A stretch of 54,394 nucleotides of DNA, taken from contig JAEEVA010000019.1 in the NCBI GenBank assembly GCA_016286995.1, positions 1 to 54,394 of the forward strand. The letters are read 5' to 3'. This document shows, in pieces, positions 50,183 through 54,394 of this stretch (position 1 is the stretch's first letter; the number at the start of each line of letters is the position of its first letter). The DNA comes from Prevotella sp. (GTDB taxonomy: Bacteria; Bacteroidota; Bacteroidia; Bacteroidales; Bacteroidaceae). The notes beneath the pieces were generated by a model that saw nothing but the letters and a program-made list of their open reading frames with translations, had not been told where the DNA came from and did no database searches. The translations under genes were made by a program, and so were the position numbers.

Positions 50183-51419
50183 TCTTCTTGACGGTCTTTT
50201 TCTTCACCTGAACCTTGGGAATCTTGATGACTTGCCCAACCTTTACCGTAGGATTCTTCGGCAGGTCGTTGAACACCTCGACATAGCACTCCATATCAGG
50301 CCCCAGATAGGCCTTGCAGATGCTGCGGAAGGTCTGTCCAGGCTGTACTTTCACTTCTGTCTCAAGACCAACGATACGATAGGCACCCAAACGGACACGA
50401 TCATCCTTCGCTGCATATTTGTCAACAGCAGGTTCTGCAGGCTTTGTCACAACAGGCTTCGTTTCAACAGGCTTTGGCTGTGCAGGCTGTTCCACAACCG
50501 GCTTATCTACTTTCTCGGGCTGTTCTACAGTTTTTGTTTCTGCAGGCTGTTCTGGCTGTTCTACGGTATCCGTCTTGACAGGAACGGTATCGGAGGGAGC
50601 AACGGCAATCGTGTCGTGTACAACGATGGTATCCGGCTCGATGACAGGCAGAATCTGCTGTCTGCTGCCATAATAGTAGCCGCCAAAGGCCGACAACGCC
50701 ATCAAGGCCAGCACACCTAAGCCACACAACAGCCATCTTCCCCAAGGACGTTCTTCCTCTTCAGTTTCTTCGTCAACAGGTTCGGTTTCCTGACCAGAGT
50801 CTTCCGTATCGTCAGCAGGCTCTTCCACTTCCACTACAGGCTGTTCAGTCTCAACAACGGGCTGCTGCTCTTCTTCAACGACGGGCTGCTGTTCTTCTTC
50901 CACGACGGGCTGTTCCACAAGCGGTGATATTACAGCCTCAACGACGGGCTGCTGTTCTTCTTCAACGACAGGCTGCTGCCCTTCTTCCACAACAGGCTGC
51001 TGCTCTTCTTCCACAACAGGCTGCTGCTCTTCTTCCACAACAGGCTGCTGCTCTTCTTCCTCACTTTCGACTTCAACCTTCATATCCTCAAACTCTACGC
51101 CATCGTTCAGAATGACGGTCTCAAACTGCGAGAAAGGCTTGTTGACCAGTTCCTTCATCGTGGCATCTGGCGTGAAAGTAATCTTCGAATGCCCACTAAT
51201 GACAAAACGCTCACCAGTACGCACACTCACGCTCTCGCGGGCTTCGACTCCAACCAACTTGAACGTGCCAAGACCCTTCACCTTCACAATCTGTTCAGAC
51301 TCCAGACGCTCCTGAATCAGGGTGAACATCGTCGAAACAAATTTGCCGGCCTCACGTTTGTCTATGCCGTTTTTCTTAACAAGAACGGCTGCTATATCCT
51401 GTATTGTCAGTCTACCCAT
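50175..51419 (-). CDS. Membrane-spanning HU-domain protein with LysM (predicted DNA-to-wall tether)
   Basis: 414 residues. Residues 1-95 are an HU/IHF-type DNA-binding domain (MGRLTIQDIAAVLVKK, VKGLGTFKLVGVEARESVSV, KITFTPDATMKELVN). Residues 118-196 are an acidic repeat of QQPVVEEE. One membrane helix lies at 228-249 (LLCGLGVLALMALSAFGGYY), preceded by RPWGR and so probably oriented with the HU domain inside. Then comes a Pro/Thr/Lys-rich stretch (EQPEQPAETKTVEQ) and a LysM domain at about 349-402 (VQPGQTFRSICKAYLG, PTVKVGQVIKIPK). The predicted topology is HU on the chromosome and LysM on peptidoglycan. Two bases after the HU gene. The architecture is read directly; the tether role is inference. 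Confidence 0.85.
   Translation of the reverse strand: MGRLTIQDIAAVLVKKNGIDKREAGKFVSTMFTLIQERLESEQIVKVKGLGTFKLVGVEARESVSVRTGERFVISGHSKITFTPDATMKELVNKPFSQFETVILNDGVEFEDMKVEVESEEEEQQPVVEEEQQPVVEEEQQPVVEEGQQPVVEEEQQPVVEAVISPLVEQPVVEEEQQPVVEEEQQPVVETEQPVVEVEEPADDTEDSGQETEPVDEETEEEERPWGRWLLCGLGVLALMALSAFGGYYYGSRQQILPVIEPDTIVVHDTIAVAPSDTVPVKTDTVEQPEQPAETKTVEQPEKVDKPVVEQPAQPKPVETKPVVTKPAEPAVDKYAAKDDRVRLGAYRIVGLETEVKVQPGQTFRSICKAYLGPDMECYVEVFNDLPKNPTVKVGQVIKIPKVQVKKKTVKKTN
50834..51068 (-). repeat. 24-bp repeats coding for QQPVVEEE
   Basis: About seven 24-bp units plus shorter variants encode QQPVVEEE in the HU-LysM gene. Near-identity at the DNA level suggests recent expansion and possible length variation. 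Confidence 0.9.
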
Positions 51420-51421
51420 AA

Positions 51422-51703
51422 TTATTGTCCTCCTTTCAGTTTATCCTTCCACGTCTGGTTGGGTTTGAAGTTCAAGACCAGTTTCGGCGGAACCAGCATA
51501 CGCTGCTGCGTGGCAGGGTTGATAATGACTCGTTCCATCTTCTTCTTGGCTTCGAAGACACCGAAATACGGCACCATCACGGCGTTATCCTCTTGGAAGG
51601 CATCGCCCATCGCGTTGATGACATTATTCACCAATTTCTGCGTATCCTTGGCACTATAGCCCATACGCTCGGCCAGTTCGGCAATAAATTCCTTGTTATT
51701 CAT
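51422..51703 (-). CDS. HU family DNA-binding protein
   Basis: 93 residues from the ATG at 51703. A classical single HU domain: NNKEFIAELAERMGYSAKDT, VMVPYFGVFEAKKK, then the beta-arm region (VIINPATQQRMLVPP) and LNFKPN. Dimeric nucleoid protein that bends DNA. The ATG overlaps the rimO stop by eight bases; two bases separate it from the HU-LysM gene. The N-terminal extension in the longer frame is rejected because it lies within rimO and is not HU-like. Confidence 0.92.
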   Translation of the reverse strand: MNNKEFIAELAERMGYSAKDTQKLVNNVINAMGDAFQEDNAVMVPYFGVFEAKKKMERVIINPATQQRMLVPPKLVLNFKPNQTWKDKLKGGQ

Positions 51704-53048
51704 AGATTGTAGTGGCGTATAAATCAAACTCTTCAGCATCTGTAATGCGTACATCATAGAAGGCTCCGATGGTCAGCTGCTCTTCAATGGGAATGAGCAC
51801 TTCAGGATCTACTTCCGGCGAACAAAACTCAGAACGTACTACATACCAGTCGCCTTCCTCTCGGTCAATGATAACGCGCAGCGTCTGCCCTATCTTCGCG
51901 GCTTCCAACTCTGCGCTGATGTTCTGCTGAATGCGCATCAGCTTGTCCAGTCGCGCCTGTTTCACATCGGCAGGGACGTCGTCCTCATAGTGTTCAGCAG
52001 AATAGGTTCCCTCCTCCTCGGAATAGGCAAAGGCTCCCATGCGTTCGAAGCGGGCCCACTTCGTAAACTCCAGCAAATCGCGGAAATCTTCATCAGTCTC
52101 ACCAGGGAAGCCCACCATCAGCGTGGTACGCAAGCAGATGCCAGGTACCTCGCGACGCACGCGCTCTACGAAGTCATAGGTTTCCTGCTTGGTCACATGC
52201 CGACGCATACGCTCCAGCATGTGGTCACTGATGTGCTGCAAGGCAATATCCAGATAGTTGCACACATTCTTCTTCTCGCGCATCACCCGCAGCAGGTCCC
52301 ACGGGAAATGAGCCGGATAGGCGTAGTGCAGGCGAATCCACTCCACGCCCTCAACGTCGGCCATCTGCTCTATAAGCTCGGCTATATGCTGCTGGCCGTC
52401 TATATCGACACCATAATAGGTCAGCTCCTGGGCAATGACCTGAAACTCCTTCGTGCCCTGACTGACCAGCCAGCGGACCTCGTCGAGTATCTCCTGCATG
52501 GGACGGCTCTGATGATGTCCCGTAATGAGCGGAATGGCACAGTAGGCACAATGGCGGTCACAACCCTCGCTAATCTTCAGGTAGGCATAATGCCTGGGCG
52601 TGGTCAAGACCCTCTCCCAACCTCTCCCTATAGGGCGAGGAGAATACGGCTTGGAGTAATCACCCCCCTCCATAAAGGGAGGGGTCTGGGGGTGGGTCTC
52701 CAAATCACTCAGTAGCTGCCGATAGTTGAACTTCCCATACCAGCCGTCAACTTCAGGAATCTCGGCTTCCAGTTCGGCCAGATAGCGCTCCGACAGACAG
52801 CCCATGACGTAGAGGCGCTCGATGCGTCCTTCGGTCTTGGCCTGCGCAAACTCCAGAATGGTATTGATACTTTCCTCTTTTGCATCGGCAATGAAGCCAC
52901 AAGTGTTGATGACGACGATTTCACCCTGAGGGTCATCGGAATCATGGGTCACATGATAGCCATGAGCCTCGAAGAGTCCCATCAGGTTCTCCGAGTCTAC
53001 CAGATTCTTCGAGCATCCGAGTGATATAAAGTCAATCGTCTTCATCAT
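51696..53048 (-). CDS. rimO: Ribosomal protein S12 methylthiotransferase with a repeat insertion
   Basis: Radical-SAM enzyme adding a methylthio group to an aspartate of ribosomal protein S12. The N-terminal MTTase domain shows FISLGCSKNLVDSE and INTCGF; the radical-SAM cluster is ISEGCDRHCAYCAIP; the C-terminal TRAM domain starts near LEAAKIGQTLRVI. 450 residues, about 25-30 longer than I expect, owing to HPQTPPFMEGGDYSKP and the following PIGRGWERV just before the cluster motif, encoded by GC-rich palindromes (52608-52700). Start ATG at 53048 or the next codon. Overlaps HU by eight bases. Confidence 0.93.
   Translation of the reverse strand: MMKTIDFISLGCSKNLVDSENLMGLFEAHGYHVTHDSDDPQGEIVVINTCGFIADAKEESINTILEFAQAKTEGRIERLYVMGCLSERYLAELEAEIPEVDGWYGKFNYRQLLSDLETHPQTPPFMEGGDYSKPYSPRPIGRGWERVLTTPRHYAYLKISEGCDRHCAYCAIPLITGHHQSRPMQEILDEVRWLVSQGTKEFQVIAQELTYYGVDIDGQQHIAELIEQMADVEGVEWIRLHYAYPAHFPWDLLRVMREKKNVCNYLDIALQHISDHMLERMRRHVTKQETYDFVERVRREVPGICLRTTLMVGFPGETDEDFRDLLEFTKWARFERMGAFAYSEEEGTYSAEHYEDDVPADVKQARLDKLMRIQQNISAELEAAKIGQTLRVIIDREEGDWYVVRSEFCSPEVDPEVLIPIEEQLTIGAFYDVRITDAEEFDLYATTIYE
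52608..52700 (-). repeat. GC-rich palindromic insert inside rimO
   Basis: CCCTCCATAAAGGGAGGGG is a hairpin with arms CCCTCC/GGAGGG (two more pairs at the base are possible); a second is CCTCTCCC-TATA-GGGCGAGG. It encodes TPPFMEGG and RPIGRGWER. It resembles proline-rich inserts I recall in unrelated Bacteroidetes proteins, so it is probably a repetitive element inserted in frame. Confidence 0.75.
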
Positions 53049-53051
53049 ATA

Positions 53052-53132
53052 TTACAACAAGAAGAACAGACATGCAGCAAAAGCGCCACAGGCCAATCCA
53101 ATAACCAAGCCTTCAATAAAAGTCTTTTTCAT
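53052..53132 (-). CDS. 26-residue membrane peptide between ftsY and rimO
   Basis: ATG at 53132, TAA at 53052-53054. It begins MKKTFIEGLVIGLACGAFAA and ends CLFFLL, one hydrophobic helix with a positively charged N-terminus. Codon choice looks normal, and it ends three bases before the rimO start, as if cotranscribed. It is very short, so chance is possible, but the amphipathic start, single helix and tight spacing favour a real small membrane protein. Function unknown. Confidence 0.6.
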   Translation of the reverse strand: MKKTFIEGLVIGLACGAFAACLFFLL

Positions 53133-53139
53133 GACTTCA

Positions 53140-53228
53140 ATTCTTCAAGAACTTCAATTCTTCAATTCTTCAATTTTTCAATTTTTCAATTCTTCAATTC
53201 TTAAATTCTTAAATTCTTCAATTCTTAA
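53140..53228. repeat. 8-bp tandem repeat downstream of ftsY
   Basis: CTTCAATT, TTTCAATT and CTTAAATT units of period 8, about nine copies, covering the end of ftsY and most of the gap to the 26-residue gene. Confidence 0.85.
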
Positions 53229-54171
53229 ACAGGCTGTCCACAAACTCCTTACGGTCAAACAGCTGCAGGTCTTTCATACCCTCGCCCAGTCCGATGTACT
53301 TCACAGGCACCTTCAGCTGGTCGCTGATGCCGATAACGACACCACCCTTGGCCGTACCGTCGAGTTTGGTGATGGCCAGCGACGTAATCTGCGTGACGGC
53401 AGCAAACTGCTTGGCCTGCTCAAAGGCATTCTGTCCCGTCGAGCCGTCAAGCACCAGCAGCACTTCGTCGGGAGCATCGGGCAACACCTTCTTCATCACG
53501 TCCTTGATTTTCTTCAGCTCGTTCATCAAGCCAACCTTGTTGTGCAGACGGCCTGCCGTATCAATCAGCACCACATCGGCACCGTTGGCCTTGGCACTCT
53601 GCAGGGTGTCGAAAGCCACAGAAGCAGGGTCGCTGCCCATCTGCTGCTTGATGACGGGCACTCCCACGCGCTCGCCCCAGATGCAGAGCTGCTCGACGGC
53701 AGCGGCACGGAACGTATCGGCAGCACCCAAATAGACCTTCTTGCCGGCCTCTTTGAACTGCCAGGCCAGTTTTCCTATTGTCGTGGTCTTACCCACACCG
53801 TTGACTCCCACAACCAGTATGACGTATGGCTTGTGGTCGCCCGGCAGGTCCCAGTTGTCGTTGTCATCGGTATTGTTCTCTGCCAGCAGCGAGGCTATCT
53901 CGTCGCGCAGAATCGCATTCAGTTCACTCGTCGACACATACTTGTCACGTGCCACACGCTCCTCAATGCGCTCAATGACCTTCAACGTCGTTTCAACACC
54001 CACGTCAGAGGTTATCAGCACCTCCTCCAGGTTGTCAAGCACGTCGTCATCCACCTTCGACTTACCGGCCACAGCACGGGCCAGTTTGTCGAACACACTG
54101 GTCTTGGTCTTCTCAAGACCCTTGTCCAGCGTCTCCTTTTTTTCCTTATTGAAAAATCCAAATATTCCCAT
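53218..54171 (-). CDS. ftsY: Signal recognition particle receptor FtsY
   Basis: GTPase receptor docking Ffh-ribosome complexes at the membrane. 317 residues from the ATG at 54171. N domain with FFNKEKKETLDKGLEKTK; G domain with GVNGVGKTTTIGKLA, DTAGRLHNKVGL, TKLDGTAKGG; C-terminal PVKYIGLGEGMKDLQ. The acidic A domain is almost absent, as usual in Bacteroidetes. The longer frame to 54219 is rejected because the promoter -7 box (54190-54197) lies within it. The last codons fall in the 8-bp repeat. Confidence 0.95.
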   Translation of the reverse strand: MGIFGFFNKEKKETLDKGLEKTKTSVFDKLARAVAGKSKVDDDVLDNLEEVLITSDVGVETTLKVIERIEERVARDKYVSTSELNAILRDEIASLLAENNTDDNDNWDLPGDHKPYVILVVGVNGVGKTTTIGKLAWQFKEAGKKVYLGAADTFRAAAVEQLCIWGERVGVPVIKQQMGSDPASVAFDTLQSAKANGADVVLIDTAGRLHNKVGLMNELKKIKDVMKKVLPDAPDEVLLVLDGSTGQNAFEQAKQFAAVTQITSLAITKLDGTAKGGVVIGISDQLKVPVKYIGLGEGMKDLQLFDRKEFVDSLFKN

Positions 54172-54189
54172 AATAACGTTATTTGTCGG

Positions 54190-54197
54190 CAAAGGTA
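54190..54197 (-). promoter_or_regulatory. Promoter -7 element for ftsY, next to a terminator
   Basis: TACCTTTG followed by CCGA on the minus strand, 18 bases before the ATG. The region that would hold the -33 box is the stem of the terminator 54201-54236. Confidence 0.65.
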
Positions 54198-54200
54198 ATA

Positions 54201-54236
54201 AAAAAAGCTGAAACCACATTCGATTTCAGCTTTTTT
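54201..54236 (-). terminator. Terminator of the DUF4295 (ribosomal protein) operon
   Basis: AAAAAAGCTGAAA (54201-54213) and TTTCAGCTTTTTT (54224-54236) form a perfect 13-bp stem with a 10-base loop. T-runs on both strands make it potentially bidirectional. Confidence 0.9.
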
Positions 54237-54255
54237 CTATCTGATTTAAATACAA

Positions 54256-54394
54256 TTAATTCTTAAAGAAGTCCTTAACGGCCTCGTTAGGAACCATCTG
54301 CTCGTCGAAGATGTAAGCACCCGTCTTCGGGCTCTTCACCATCTTGATAACCTTTGTGTAAGCGCGACCATCCTTTGAGCCTTCGTGGAGGGTA
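54256..54394 (-). CDS. DUF4295 family small protein, cut by the window edge
   Basis: The C-terminal 45 codons are visible: TLHEGSKDGRAYTKVIKMVK, then SPKTGAYIFDEQMVPNEAVK, ending DFFKN before TAA at 54256-54258. This is the Bacteroidetes DUF4295 family, a small basic protein of about 50 residues that I recall beside ribosomal protein genes rpmB/rpmG and near ftsY and rimO, matching this position. Probably ribosome associated. Only the first few residues lie beyond the window. Confidence 0.9.
   Translation of the reverse strand, partial: TLHEGSKDGRAYTKVIKMVKSPKTGAYIFDEQMVPNEAVKDFFKN

Noticed and set aside
50834..51068. Regular 24-bp repeats resembling a CRISPR array
   Set aside because: Units are contiguous without unique spacers, in frame, and encode QQPVVEEE inside the HU-LysM protein.
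53131..54198. 355-codon plus-strand frame antisense to ftsY
   Set aside because: Starts inside a period-8 repeat and mirrors the GTPase motifs of FtsY; a shadow frame.
1..54394. tRNA, rRNA or tmRNA genes
   Set aside because: I scanned by eye for T-loop (GTTCRANYC) and CCA-end patterns and saw no convincing cloverleaf on either strand. A covariance-model search would be decisive.

Overview
The window looks like a chromosomal segment of a Bacteroidales bacterium, most like the Prevotella group. The evidence is: promoters of the Bacteroidetes TTTG-N19/20-TAnnTTTG type (many ending TACCTTTGCA); lineage-typical families (DUF4421, DUF1460, DUF3575, DUF3868, DUF4295, DUF4861, Mfa1/Mfa2 fimbrillins, a GldB-like lipoprotein, a Por-type C-terminal tail); weak Shine-Dalgarno signals; and convergent or tightly packed operons. 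I see no tRNA, rRNA, intact transposase, prophage or CRISPR array.

Layout. 1-896: edge of an unknown gene, a decayed element bounded by 13-bp inverted repeats, and AT-rich repeats. 897-4866: a cytochrome c biogenesis protein (CcsA type), a family 8 glycoside hydrolase lipoprotein, and convergent hisB. 5040-10132: a five-gene plus-strand operon (Gfo/Idh oxidoreductase, DUF4421, DUF1460 amidase-like, DUF1232, FAD protein). 10333-26551: branched-chain amino acid genes on the minus strand, split in two. ilvD-ilvB-ilvN-thioesterase lie at 21555-26551 and ilvC at 10333-11382. Between them are two secreted enzymes and a five-gene fimbrial operon that ends in an unusual thioredoxin-fimbrillin fusion. 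26737-31800: outer-membrane protein, TPR/SpoIIE phosphatase, family 53 galactanase, abundant OmpA protein. 31982-34700: a four-subunit 2-oxoacid:ferredoxin oxidoreductase. 34792-38130: inositol-phosphatase family protein, a small TPR protein, folD, ffh. 38378-40392: membrane-tethered HTH protein, NfeD, stomatin-like protein. 40492-48790: receiver/kinase hybrid, glmS, GHL10 hydrolase, smpB, DMP19-like protein, uxaC, GldB-like lipoprotein. 48947-54394: DUF4861 protein, then a minus-strand row containing a membrane-spanning HU-LysM protein, HU, rimO, a 26-residue membrane peptide, ftsY and DUF4295.

Themes. Metabolism links valine/isoleucine synthesis to ferredoxin-dependent 2-oxoacid oxidation and to plant-polysaccharide use (xylo-oligosaccharide, galactan and uronate enzymes). 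The surface is represented by fimbriae, OmpA and secreted hydrolases. The most unusual features are (a) the thioredoxin-fimbrillin fusion inside an interrupted ilv cluster, (b) a predicted DNA-to-cell-wall tether (HU domain, acidic repeat, membrane helix, LysM), and (c) a pervasive family of short tandem repeats, mostly of period 7. These repeats fill intergenic gaps, form the arms of hairpins, and are inserted in frame in several conserved genes, always in the stop-free orientation. A second dispersed repeat carries a promoter and recurs in front of three operons.

All family calls come from reading motifs by eye; no database search was run.
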